NCBI RefSeq assembly: GCF_038449125.1
Contig: NZ_CP151800.1
Location: 2,142,406 to 2,206,405, forward strand
Reading direction: 5' to 3'
DNA length: 64,000 nt
Source: Kosakonia sp. BYX6
Lineage (GTDB): Bacteria > Pseudomonadota > Gammaproteobacteria > Enterobacterales > Enterobacteriaceae
Notes under the pieces: model-generated
Told to the model about the DNA's origin: nothing
The model's input: the letters and a program-made list of their open reading frames with translations, nothing else
Database searches by the model: none
Position numbers and translations under genes: made by a program
Shown here: piece after piece, positions 1 to 8,348 of the stretch
How positions within the stretch are numbered: the first letter of the stretch is position 1
Layout of the letters: the number at the start of each line of letters is the position of its first letter

Positions 1-1401
1 GCTGCGGTTACCTTTCGCCAGCATAATCATGCTCGCACCGTGAGATTGCAGCAGATCAACGTAGGAATCCATACGGCCCGCGGTGGTTGGGCCAAGTGAA
101 CCAGACGCATAACCCTCCGGCGTTTTTGCTGGGCCTGCGTAGTAGATCGGGTGATCTTTCACGTACTGCGGCAATTCTTCGCCGTTATCAATCAGTTCTT
201 TCAGTTTCGCGTGGGCAATATCACGCGCCACGATAATGGTGCCGTTAAGCGATACGCGCGTAGAAACCGGGAATGCGGAGAGCTGTGCGAGGATCTCTTT
301 CATCGGCTGATTTAGATTGATTTTCGCCACATCACCTTCGCCCTGCTGGCGCAGTTCTTCCGGTATGTACTGGCCCGGATTGTGCTCCATCTTCTCAATC
401 CAGATCCCTTCGCGGTTAATCTTCGCTTTGATATTACGGTCGGCAGAGCAGGAGACACCCATACCAATCGGACAGGATGCGCCGTGGCGCGGCAGACGAA
501 TTACGCGGATGTCATGAGCAAAGTATTTGCCGCCAAACTGGGCGCCCAGGCCCAGATCCTGTGCTTCTTGCATCAATTCCTGTTCCAGTTGCACATCGCG
601 GAACGCCTGGCCGTGCTCGTTGCCTTCGGTCGGCAGACCGTCATAGTAGCGCGTGGAAGCCAGTTTCACGGTTTTCAGCGTGGATTCTGCGGACGTTCCG
701 CCAATCACAAAGGCGATATGGTACGGCGGGCATGCCGCGGTACCGAGGGTACGCATTTTCTCAACCAGGTAGTTTTTCAGCTTAGCCGGGGTGATCAGCG
801 CTTTGGTTTCTTGATAGAGATAGGTTTTGTTCGCTGAACCGCCGCCTTTCGCAACGCACAGGAATTTATACTCATCCCCATCCACGCTATAGAGATCAAT
901 CTGCGCAGGCAGGTTCGTGCCGGTGTTCACCTCGTTGTACATATCCAGCGGGGCGTTCTGTGAATAGCGCAGGTTATCTTGGGTGTAGGTGTTATAGACG
1001 CCGCGTGCCAGCGCCGCTTCATCGCCGCCGCCGGTCCATACGCGTTGACCTTTTTTCCCCATAATGATTGCCGTGCCGGTGTCCTGGCAGGTCGGGAGAA
1101 TCCCTTTCGCGGCAATTTCCGAGTTACGCAGGAATTGCAGAGCAACGTATTTGTCGTTTTCGCTCGCTTGTGGGTCGGCCAGGATCGCAGCAACCTGTTT
1201 CTGATGAGACGGACGCAGCAGGAAAGAGGCGTCATGGAAGGCCTGTTGCGCCAGCAGCGTCAATGCTTGTGGCTCAACCTTCAGCACTTCCTGACCATCA
1301 AAATCGGCGATGGAAACATGTTCGCGGCTCAGCAAATAATATTCCGTATTGTCTTTCGCCAGCGGGAACGGGTCCTGATAAACAAAAGGTTTGTTCGACA
1401 T
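1..1401 (-). CDS. fumB: Class I fumarate hydratase, C-terminus beyond the left edge
   Basis: This is the N-terminal 467 codons of an oxygen-sensitive [4Fe-4S] fumarase, which interconverts fumarate and L-malate in the cytoplasm. The reading frame starts [20 protein letters not shown] and runs off the window; class I fumarases are about 548 residues, so roughly 80 are missing. The conserved cysteine regions are visible as [21 protein letters not shown] and [12 protein letters not shown], which hold the cluster ligands. The ATG at 1401 is preceded by GGAG at good distance. FumA and FumB cannot be separated by sequence alone. Position directly downstream of a dicarboxylate antiporter, in an anaerobic fumarate-respiration locus, favours FumB, which would make fumarate from malate as electron acceptor. 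Confidence 0.93.
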   Translation of the reverse strand, partial: MSNKPFVYQDPFPLAKDNTEYYLLSREHVSIADFDGQEVLKVEPQALTLLAQQAFHDASFLLRPSHQKQVAAILADPQASENDKYVALQFLRNSEIAAKGILPTCQDTGTAIIMGKKGQRVWTGGGDEAALARGVYNTYTQDNLRYSQNAPLDMYNEVNTGTNLPAQIDLYSVDGDEYKFLCVAKGGGSANKTYLYQETKALITPAKLKNYLVEKMRTLGTAACPPYHIAFVIGGTSAESTLKTVKLASTRYYDGLPTEGNEHGQAFRDVQLEQELMQEAQDLGLGAQFGGKYFAHDIRVIRLPRHGASCPIGMGVSCSADRNIKAKINREGIWIEKMEHNPGQYIPEELRQQGEGDVAKINLNQPMKEILAQLSAFPVSTRVSLNGTIIVARDIAHAKLKELIDNGEELPQYVKDHPIYYAGPAKTPEGYASGSLGPTTAGRMDSYVDLLQSHGASMIMLAKGNRS

Positions 1402-1411
1402 AGCTCTTTAC

Positions 1412-1448
1412 TCCATAAAAATAAAACCGCCGGGCGAACCCGACGGTT
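1412..1448 (-). terminator. Intrinsic terminator or attenuator between antiporter and fumarase
   Basis: On the minus strand a 10-bp stem (AACCGTCGGG with CCCGGCGGTT, one G-T wobble) closes a TTCG tetraloop and is followed by a T-rich tract (TTATTTTT). It sits in the 52-nt gap between the antiporter stop and the fumarase ribosome binding site. Read-through would therefore set the ratio of the two products. Confidence 0.75.
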
Positions 1449-1453
1449 GTGAA

Positions 1454-2974
1454 TCAGAACATCATGGTAATCCACGGATAACCAATCAACAGCAGGGCGG
1501 CAAGGAAGATGGCACCGAAGATAGTGCCAAGACGCCAGTAGTCTTTCGTCGGCAAATAACCGCTGCCGTAGTAAATCGGGCTTGGGCCTGTACCGTACGG
1601 AGTGATTATGCCCATCACACCGAGCGAGGTGCACAGTACCAGCACGACGACTTCCATATTAATGCCCGGGATAGTGGCGGCGATGGTCAGCATCGCTGGC
1701 AGCAGGGCGGTGGTGTGCGCAGTGGTGCTGGCAAACAGATAGTGCAGCAGGTAGAACGCCAGCAGCAGGGCGATAGTCGCCATCCCCGGAGAAATACCGG
1801 CCATCAGCAGGCCGCCTTCTTTACCCAACCAGGCGATAAAGCCGGTAGAGGAGAGGCCGTCAGCCAGTGCCACCAGGGTGGCGAACCAGACAAAAGTGTT
1901 CCACGCCGGTTTGTTGCTGGTAATGTCGTTCCAGGTCAGCACGCCGGTCCACAGCATCAGCACCACAACCAGCAGGGCAGCCAGTGCCGGTTCGATAAAG
2001 TCGGCGGCAAAAATCCACATCAGCAGCGCACAGCAGACAAACACCAGCAGCAGGATTTCATTACGGGACATCTTGCCCAGTTTTTCCAGCTCACGGCTCG
2101 CCCACAGCGGCACTTCATCATTCACTTTCACTTCTGGTGGATAAAAAATGTAAGCCAGCAGTGGCATGGTCAGAATCAACAGGATACCCAGTGGCAGGAA
2201 GGCGATAAACCAGGTGCCCCAGGAAATGTTAATGCCCACGATGCTTTTCACCAGCGCCAGCGCCAGCAGGTTCGGTGCCAGCGCAGACAAGAACATTGAA
2301 CTGGTGATACAAGCCGCGGTTATCGCTACCCACATCAGGTAGGAACCGATACGGCGCGAACTCGGATCGTTAGGTTTAGAACCGTACAGCGGCGGCAGGT
2401 TGGCGATGATCGGGTAGATAGTCCCGCCACTGCGCGCTGTGTTGGATGGTGTAAACGGTGCCAGAAGCAGGTCGGCGAAGGTGATGGCGTAACCGAGCGT
2501 CAGGCTGCGGCGGCCAAGGTATTTCACCAGAATCAGCGCCAGGCGACGACCGAACTGCGTCTTATCGTAACCGGCGGCAAACATAAACGCGCCGAAGATA
2601 AGCCAGACGGTGGAGTTACCGAAACCGCTAACCGCCCATTTAAAGGACTGGCCTGCCAGCTTGAATTTCGGGTCCGCCAGTTGCTCCGGGCTAAACAGCA
2701 GCCACTGGCTACACAACGCGATAACCACCACACCGGTCATACCGATAACGGCGCCCGGTAACGGCTCGAAGATCAGGCCGACAATGACGCCGACGAAGAT
2801 CGCGAAGTAGTGCCAGGCGAAAGGCGGTAACCCTTCCGGCACCGGAACAAACAGCAGGAGGACGGCCACGATAATAGGCAGCGCCATCATTATCAGGCGG
2901 TTTTTATTTCCGGCCTTTGCACTATCTGCATTGGCAGAGGGTGAAGTTGTTGTTTTCTCGTTCATAGTGAGCAT
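1454..2974 (-). CDS. DASS-family dicarboxylate antiporter (CitT/TtdT-like)
   Basis: This inner-membrane protein of 506 residues resembles the citrate:succinate and tartrate:succinate antiporters CitT and TtdT (487 residues) along its length. Shared motifs include LAPFTPSNTARSGG, ATGPSPIYYGSGY-like TGPSPIYYGSGYLPT, and KDYWRLGTIFG. About a dozen hydrophobic segments are evident. A polar N-terminal tail rich in Ser, Thr and Lys is longer than in CitT. Two starts are possible, ATG 2974 and ATG 2965 (MNEKTTTSPS); neither has a strong Shine-Dalgarno. It is upstream of the fumarase on the same strand. The likely role is exchange of malate, tartrate or citrate for succinate during anaerobic growth. 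The exact substrate is not readable from sequence. Confidence 0.88.
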   Translation of the reverse strand: MLTMNEKTTTSPSANADSAKAGNKNRLIMMALPIIVAVLLLFVPVPEGLPPFAWHYFAIFVGVIVGLIFEPLPGAVIGMTGVVVIALCSQWLLFSPEQLADPKFKLAGQSFKWAVSGFGNSTVWLIFGAFMFAAGYDKTQFGRRLALILVKYLGRRSLTLGYAITFADLLLAPFTPSNTARSGGTIYPIIANLPPLYGSKPNDPSSRRIGSYLMWVAITAACITSSMFLSALAPNLLALALVKSIVGINISWGTWFIAFLPLGILLILTMPLLAYIFYPPEVKVNDEVPLWASRELEKLGKMSRNEILLLVFVCCALLMWIFAADFIEPALAALLVVVLMLWTGVLTWNDITSNKPAWNTFVWFATLVALADGLSSTGFIAWLGKEGGLLMAGISPGMATIALLLAFYLLHYLFASTTAHTTALLPAMLTIAATIPGINMEVVVLVLCTSLGVMGIITPYGTGPSPIYYGSGYLPTKDYWRLGTIFGAIFLAALLLIGYPWITMMF

Positions 2975-3439
2975 CTACAAGTAGTTAAAAATTCGGATGT
3001 GCAATGGAATAGATTTGCGATTTATTTAGTTTCAAAAGTTACTTTAGTTATTAATATCGCGCTTTCTTATTCCGTATGCGGTTACTTAACGCAACTTTTA
3101 CGGCGATAAATAAAAAATCTGAGTGTTTTTATATATTGCTCTTCCACTCGAGAATACTCTTGATTGAGATCAAGAAAAAGAAAAGAGTAGTCCTTTTTTT
3201 AATATAAAGAATACCCACAATGAATTATGTGGTTAATTTCACAAATTGAGATTAAATGTTAAATAATGGAGCTGATAAAAAATCTCATTTCGCCTGTTTT
3301 TGTTGTAACTTACTGATAATTATAATTTTGTATTGTATAAGCAAAAACTAAAGGTACAAAGAAAAGTAATCGCAATGTTACCGGTAATTAAATATCTGTA
3401 AATACAATATTCAAAAATGATAATACAGTGGAGGTAGCT
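2975..3439. other. AT-rich divergent regulatory region
   Basis: The gap between the antiporter and the fumarate reductase leader is markedly AT-rich compared with the flanking genes. Apart from the FNR box it holds many TTAAT- and TAAAT-like runs, where the response regulator DcuR could bind, but no single convincing DcuR site was identified. No long reading frame is present. Confidence 0.5.
3131..3173. promoter_or_regulatory. FNR box with nearby -10 element
   Basis: A perfect FNR consensus, TTGAT-TGAG-ATCAA, lies at 3160-3173 and extends by one more pair to CTTGAT...ATCAAG. On the minus strand a TATATA element at about 3130-3135 is placed near where a class II FNR-activated promoter would have its -10. 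This would drive the antiporter and fumarase. The divergent fumarate reductase gene, 425 bp away, could share it. Confidence 0.75.
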
Positions 3440-3532
3440 GTGTTATTAAGGGGGTTAAATACTTTTATAACTAACGTAATTAATTTAGTAAATAGAATTC
3501 GCGGTATATTAAATACACGACGCCAGGATTAA
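3440..3532 (+). CDS. Possible 30-residue small protein in the fumarate reductase leader
   Basis: A GTG codon at 3440 follows a strong Shine-Dalgarno (GGAGG at 3430-3434, spacing 5) and opens a 30-codon frame ending at TAA 3530-3532. The predicted peptide begins MLLRGLNTFI and ends RQD. It alternates hydrophobic and basic residues (ITNVINLVNRIRGIL), which would form an amphipathic helix. It lies 66 nt upstream of the fumarate reductase start on the same strand. It could be a leader peptide or a membrane-surface small protein. Chance cannot be excluded in AT-rich DNA. I do not recognise the family. Confidence 0.35.
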   Translation: MLLRGLNTFITNVINLVNRIRGILNTRRQD

Positions 3533-3598
3533 AAAGAAAACGAAAAATAAATCCGTCACCGAATTCAAATTTTTCAATTTTAGATGTGGAGTTTTATT

Positions 3599-6376
3599 AT
3601 GACCAGCAACGAACGCATTCTCAGCCCTTTCACCTTGCCTAATGGCGCGGAACTGAAAAACCGTTTGTTAATGGCACCTATGACCACCTGCACAGGTTAT
3701 TTCGACGGTACTGTCAGCAGTGAGCTGGTGGAATATTATCGTGCCCGCGCAGGTAGCATCGGTACCATTATTGTTGAATGCTGTTTTGTCGATGATCTCG
3801 GGTTGGCATTTCCGGGTGCCATCGGCATTGATAATGATGAAAAAATAGCGGGCCTGGCGAAAATCGCTGCCGCTATTCAAGCCGAAGGTTCGAAAGCGAT
3901 TCTGCAGATTTACCACGGCGGCCGCATGGTTGAACCAAAACTGATCGGCGGTCGTACGCCGGTTGCGCCAAGTGCCATAGCTGCGCCGCGTGAAGGTGCA
4001 GCGATGCCGGTCGCGCTGACGACTGCCGAAGTGGAAGGGATGATCGGGAAGTTCGGTGAGGCCGTGCGCCGAGCCATTCAGGCCGGTTTTGATGGCGTCG
4101 AAATTCACGGCGCAAACACCTATCTGATCCAACAATTTTTCTCGCCGAATTCAAACCAGCGTGATGACGAGTGGGGCGGCAGCCGCGATAACCGCGCGAA
4201 GTTCCCGCTGGCCGTGCTGGATATCACCCATAAAATGGCGCGTCAGTACGCCGACGACGCCTTTATCATCGGCTACCGTTTCTCGCCGGAAGAGCTGGAA
4301 GTGCCCGGCATCCGCTTTGAAGACACCATGTTCTTGCTGGAAAAACTGGCTGCGCGCGGTGTTGACTATATGCACTTCTCCTTAGGCGCGGCGCTGCGTC
4401 CATCCATCAACGACACCACCGACCCAACGCCGTTGATTGAGAAATATTGCGCAATGCGTTCTGACGCGCTGGCGCAGATCCCGGTAATGGGCGTGGGCGG
4501 TGTCGTCAACGCCGCTGACGCTGAAGAAGGGCTGGATCACGGCTATGATTTGATTGCCGTGGGCCGTGCCTGCATCGCTTATCCGGACTGGGCTGAGCGC
4601 ATCGCTAATGGCGAAAATCTGGAGCTGTTTATCGACAGCACGCAGCGTGAAGCGCTGCAAATCCCGGAACCGCTGTGGCGTTTCTCACTGGTGGAAGCGA
4701 TGATCCGCGACATGAGCATGGGCGCGGCGAAGTTCAAACCGGGAATGTTTGCTGAAACCGTGCAGGATGACAGCAACGAATTAGTGATCAACGTGAGTCT
4801 GGAAACCGATCGCATTGTCGATATTGAACTGGCTTCCGGCCCGATAGGAAACGTTGAATTCACCAGTAGCTTCGACGAGATTCGTGGCCGCATTCTGGAT
4901 GCGAACTCCCCGCATGTTGATGCGATCTCCGGCGCGACCAGCCAGAGCGAAGCGGTCAAAAAAGCCGTCTCGAAAGCGATGGTTAAATCGAGCAAAGCAC
5001 GCGTCGTGGAAGAGGGCGGCGATGTCAGTGCGCCGAAGAATTATGACGTTGTTGTGGTCGGTAGCGGCGGTGCGGGTCTGGCAGCGGCTATTCAGGCTCA
5101 TGACGAAGGTGCCAGCGTACTGATTGTCGAAAAAATGCCGACCATTGGCGGTAACACGATCAAAGCGTCGGCAGGCATGAACGCGGCGGAAACCCGCTTC
5201 CAGCGTGTGAAAGGCATTCAGGACAGCAAAGATCTTTTCTATGCTGAAACCCTGAAAGGCGGCGGTAACAAAAACAACCCGCAACTGCTGCGTCGATTTG
5301 TGGAAAATGCGCCGGAAGCCATCGAATGGCTGGCGCGTCGCGGCATTATGCTTAACGACATCACCACCACTGGTGGGATGAGTATTGACCGTACACACCG
5401 TCCGCGCGATGGATCGGCCGTCGGCGGGTACCTGATTAGTGGCCTGGTGCGTAACGTCACCAAACGTAACATCGACGTAATGCTGGATACCTCGGTTGAA
5501 GACATTCTGTTCGAACAAGGCGAAGTGCGTGGCGTGCGTTTGCTCACTGACGAGCAGGAAGCCGTCAATGTACAGGCGAAAAGTGTGATTGTGGCAACCG
5601 GTGGTTTTAGCGCCAACAGTGCGATGGTAGTAAAATATCGCCCGGATCTGGACGGTTTCGTGACCACCAACCATAAAGGCGCGACCGGTGCGGGTATCGC
5701 ACTGCTGGAGCGTCTGGGGGCTGGTACTGTCGATATGGGCGAAATTCAGATTCACCCGACAGTAGAACAAAATACCTCGTATCTGATTTCCGAATCGATT
5801 CGTGGTGGCGGCGGTATCCTCGTAAGCCAGCAGGGTAACCGCTTCTTCAACGAGATGTCGACCCGCGATAAAGTCTCAGCGGCGATTATCGCGCTGCCGG
5901 AACATTACGCGTATATCGTGTTTGACGAACATGTTCGTTCAAAAAACAAAGCAGCGGATGAGTACATTGCCCGCGGTCTGGTGACCAGTGCGAGTTCACC
6001 GCGTGAGCTGGCGGATAAACTGGGTATCGATTATCACGCGTTCCTCGCAACACTTGAACGCTACAATGGTTTTGTGGAAAAACAGCTCGACGAGGACTTT
6101 GGCCGTACAACCGCGCTGCGCGCCCCGATTAACGAAGGTCCGTTCCACGCGATCCAAATTGCGCCGGGCGTGCACCATACGATGGGCGGTGTCACCATCA
6201 CCACCGATACTGAAGTGTTGAACACCGAAAATCAGGTGATCCCTGGTGTGTATGCGGCGGGCGAAGTGGTTGGCGGCCTCCACGGCGGCAACCGTATCGG
6301 TGGTAATGCCGTGGCCGATATCATCATTTTCGGTTCTCTGGCGGGTCACCAGGCAGCAATGCGCGCCAAACGGTAA
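3599..6376 (+). CDS. Soluble NADH:fumarate reductase (three flavin domains)
   Basis: This is a 925-residue cytosolic protein with no signal peptide and no heme motifs. Residues about 1-370 form an Old Yellow Enzyme-type NADH:flavin oxidoreductase domain. Residues about 385-460 form an FMN_bind domain whose DAISGAT motif would receive covalent FMN on Thr447. Residues about 480-925 form the FAD-binding fumarate reductase domain (VVVVGSGGAGLAAA). The fumarate-site residues of flavocytochrome c reductases are present: Arg756 in STRDK, His860 in HTMGG and Arg899 in GNRIGGN. The start at 3599 is chosen because GGAG precedes it; an in-frame ATG at 3584 has no such signal. The architecture matches the soluble NADH:fumarate oxidoreductase described in Klebsiella. 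It would let NADH reduce fumarate to succinate without the membrane chain. Other family members reduce urocanate or acrylate; the C4-dicarboxylate neighbours support fumarate. Confidence 0.92.
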   Translation: MTSNERILSPFTLPNGAELKNRLLMAPMTTCTGYFDGTVSSELVEYYRARAGSIGTIIVECCFVDDLGLAFPGAIGIDNDEKIAGLAKIAAAIQAEGSKAILQIYHGGRMVEPKLIGGRTPVAPSAIAAPREGAAMPVALTTAEVEGMIGKFGEAVRRAIQAGFDGVEIHGANTYLIQQFFSPNSNQRDDEWGGSRDNRAKFPLAVLDITHKMARQYADDAFIIGYRFSPEELEVPGIRFEDTMFLLEKLAARGVDYMHFSLGAALRPSINDTTDPTPLIEKYCAMRSDALAQIPVMGVGGVVNAADAEEGLDHGYDLIAVGRACIAYPDWAERIANGENLELFIDSTQREALQIPEPLWRFSLVEAMIRDMSMGAAKFKPGMFAETVQDDSNELVINVSLETDRIVDIELASGPIGNVEFTSSFDEIRGRILDANSPHVDAISGATSQSEAVKKAVSKAMVKSSKARVVEEGGDVSAPKNYDVVVVGSGGAGLAAAIQAHDEGASVLIVEKMPTIGGNTIKASAGMNAAETRFQRVKGIQDSKDLFYAETLKGGGNKNNPQLLRRFVENAPEAIEWLARRGIMLNDITTTGGMSIDRTHRPRDGSAVGGYLISGLVRNVTKRNIDVMLDTSVEDILFEQGEVRGVRLLTDEQEAVNVQAKSVIVATGGFSANSAMVVKYRPDLDGFVTTNHKGATGAGIALLERLGAGTVDMGEIQIHPTVEQNTSYLISESIRGGGGILVSQQGNRFFNEMSTRDKVSAAIIALPEHYAYIVFDEHVRSKNKAADEYIARGLVTSASSPRELADKLGIDYHAFLATLERYNGFVEKQLDEDFGRTTALRAPINEGPFHAIQIAPGVHHTMGGVTITTDTEVLNTENQVIPGVYAAGEVVGGLHGGNRIGGNAVADIIIFGSLAGHQAAMRAKR

Positions 6377-6382
6377 CAAGTT

Positions 6383-6669
6383 GCCGGGTGGCACAGCGTT
6401 TACCCGGCCTACAAACCCGTAGGCCTGATAAGCAAAGCGCCATCAGGCAATCAGCATTGATAAACTATCGCCGGATGGCGGCAAATGCCTTATCCGGCCT
6501 ACGGGGTTCGCGCCAGATTTGTAGATTAGTAGGCCTGATAAGTGAAGCGCCATCAGGCAACCAGCATGAATAAACCATCGCCGGATGGCGGCTACGCCTT
6601 ATCCGGCCTACAGGGTTCAAACCCGATTTGCAGATTGGTAGGCCTGATAAGCGAAGCGCCATCAGGCAA
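6383..6669. repeat. BIME: six REP units in three tandem inverted pairs
   Basis: Six REP sequences alternate in orientation. GCCGG(G/A)TGG-type units start at 6383, 6470 and 6580, and GTAGGCCTGATAAG-type units start at 6419, 6529 and 6638. The spacing between like units is about 87-110 bp, so the block is close to a tandem array of a 110-bp inverted pair. It fills the whole gap between the fumarate reductase and apbE and can fold into strong hairpins. It would affect mRNA stability or read-through between the two genes. Confidence 0.93.
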
Positions 6670-6685
6670 TCAACAGGAGTAGGCG

Positions 6686-7648
6686 ATGTCCGATAACCGT
6701 GTCTGGAGCTACTCTGCTGTACTGATGGGTTCGCCCATTCTGCTCAAACTCTTTACCCACGATGAAACCCTCGCGTCCCGCGTCTTCGCCCTGATCAAAC
6801 GCTACGAAGACCTGTTCACCGTAAACCGCGCCGATTCCCAGCTCATGGATATCAACCGCGCCGCAGGACGGCATCCTGTGGTTGTCAGTCGCCCGGTATT
6901 CGAACTCATCAAATGCGCCAAAGCCGCCAGCATGGTGCACAACAGCGCGTTCAACCTGGCTATTGGCCCATTGGTCAAACTCTGGCGCATCGGCTTTAAA
7001 GGCGATTGCGTCCCGCCCGCTGAGGAAATTGCCGCGCGGCTGCGCATCACACGTCCGCAGGACGTTATTCTTGATGAGGCCGCCGGGAGCGTGTTCCTGG
7101 CGCAGGTGGGCATGGAGATCGATCTTGGCGCGATCGCCAAAGGGTTTATCGCTGATCGAGTGCGGGACTATCTGCATCAGCAGGGCATCCACAATGGGCT
7201 TATCAACCTCGGCGGTAACGTGCAAACCCTTGGAACGCCGCAGGGAAACTGGTCAATTGGGGTGAAAAAACCGTTTGCTGAGGCCGACGCGCTGGTGGGT
7301 TCGATCGAAGTGGTTAACAAATCGGTGGTGACTTCCGGGACTTACGAACGCTATTTCGAGCAGGATGGTAAACGCTGGCACCATATCCTCGACCCGCGCA
7401 ATGGCTACCCGTTGGATAACGAACTCGACAGCGTCACGATCATCTCAAGCGACTCCCTCGACGGCGATATCTGGACCACGCTAATCTTCGGGCTTGGCGT
7501 CGAAAAAGGTTGTGCGCTGCTGAAACAACGCGATGATATTGAAGCGATTTTCGTCACCAAAAACCGCGACATTATCCTTTCCTCACAGCGCCAGTTCCGT
7601 TTTACCCCTCTCGACGACAGCTACCGGCTTACTGACAGTACTGTTTAA
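6686..7648 (+). CDS. apbE: FAD:protein FMN transferase (cytosolic ApbE-type)
   Basis: This 320-residue flavin transferase has no signal peptide or lipobox, unlike the exported ApbE lipoproteins of about 350 residues. ApbE motifs are visible: EIDLGAIAKGFIADRV, INLGGNVQTLG, SGTYERYF, HHILDPRNGYP and an aspartate in DGDIWTT. ApbE enzymes move FMN from FAD to a Thr or Ser in a target FMN_bind domain. The fumarate reductase just upstream carries such a motif and is also cytosolic, so it is the obvious substrate. AGGAG precedes the ATG at 6686. Its 3' end overlaps the convergent dcuR gene by 20 bp. It is separated from its presumed partner only by the BIME. Confidence 0.9.
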   Translation: MSDNRVWSYSAVLMGSPILLKLFTHDETLASRVFALIKRYEDLFTVNRADSQLMDINRAAGRHPVVVSRPVFELIKCAKAASMVHNSAFNLAIGPLVKLWRIGFKGDCVPPAEEIAARLRITRPQDVILDEAAGSVFLAQVGMEIDLGAIAKGFIADRVRDYLHQQGIHNGLINLGGNVQTLGTPQGNWSIGVKKPFAEADALVGSIEVVNKSVVTSGTYERYFEQDGKRWHHILDPRNGYPLDNELDSVTIISSDSLDGDIWTTLIFGLGVEKGCALLKQRDDIEAIFVTKNRDIILSSQRQFRFTPLDDSYRLTDSTV

Positions 7649-8348
7649 GCAGGCCGTACTGCTCAGCAATCAATTGATAACGGTACACCGGGCGACCAGT
7701 CGCGCCGTAGTGAATGGTGGTATAGAGAATATTGATCTGCGCCAGCCAAATCAGGTATTTCCGGCACGAAACGCGCGAAATATTCACGGCGCTCGCCAGC
7801 TCATCCGTTGAAAATTCAATCCCTGGATGGCTATCAATCCACTGGCAAATAGTGCGCAGGGTTTGCGCCGTTAACCCCTTCGGCAGCCGCCGCGTATCCG
7901 CCACTTCTGGTGCGCCGCCGTGCAACAGGCGGTCAACGTCGGACTGCTCGTAATAGGGGTGAGCATCCATCAGTTTGCGCTTTTCGCGCCAGGTGGTGAG
8001 CGCCTCTTCAAAACGCGGGAACTGGAACGGCTTAATCAAATAATCCACCACGCCGTAATGCAGCGATGTCTGGATAGTGGCGGCATCGGCAGACGAGGTG
8101 ATCATAATCACATCGATAGCGCGACCGCTGGCGCGAATCGTTGGCAGCAAATCGAGGCCGCTGTCTTGCTGCATATAGACATCCAACAGCACTAAATCGA
8201 TTTCACGTAACGGATCGTTAATCATCTCCTCGGCCTGGCGTAGCGTCGACGCCGTGCCGCAGCACTGAAAACCGGCAATCTGCGCCACATACATGCGGTT
8301 CAGCTCGGCTACCATGGCATCATCGTCAACTATTAATACATTTATCAC
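7629..8348 (-). CDS. dcuR: DcuR-type response regulator
   Basis: At 239 residues this is the same length as E. coli DcuR and very similar throughout. The receiver domain has the acidic pocket DDD (8-10) and phospho-acceptor Asp56 in LVLLDVYM. The C-terminal CitB-family helix-turn-helix includes NISRVSCRKYLIWL and HYGATGRPVYRY. It would bind DNA when phosphorylated by DcuS in response to external C4-dicarboxylates and activate transport and fumarate respiration genes. In E. coli the targets include dcuB, fumB and frd; here the likely targets are the antiporter, fumarase and NADH:fumarate reductase nearby. The start overlaps the dcuS stop by 4 nt, indicating coupled translation. Confidence 0.95.
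   Translation of the reverse strand: MINVLIVDDDAMVAELNRMYVAQIAGFQCCGTASTLRQAEEMINDPLREIDLVLLDVYMQQDSGLDLLPTIRASGRAIDVIMITSSADAATIQTSLHYGVVDYLIKPFQFPRFEEALTTWREKRKLMDAHPYYEQSDVDRLLHGGAPEVADTRRLPKGLTAQTLRTICQWIDSHPGIEFSTDELASAVNISRVSCRKYLIWLAQINILYTTIHYGATGRPVYRYQLIAEQYGLLKQYCQ

Noticed and set aside
382-2299. Long plus-strand frames opposite fumB and the antiporter
   Set aside because: They mirror real minus-strand genes, have low-complexity His/Gln/Arg-rich products and no ribosome binding sites.
4781-5770. 329-codon minus-strand frame inside the fumarate reductase gene
   Set aside because: Antisense shadow of a well-conserved gene in GC-rich DNA; the product has no recognisable motifs.
3599-6376. 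Urocanate or acrylate reductase
   Set aside because: Not excluded by motifs alone, but the DcuS/DcuR, fumarase and dicarboxylate antiporter neighbours favour fumarate.
6383-6669. CRISPR-like array
   Set aside because: The repeats alternate in orientation and match known REP sequences; spacers are not unique and no cas genes are present.
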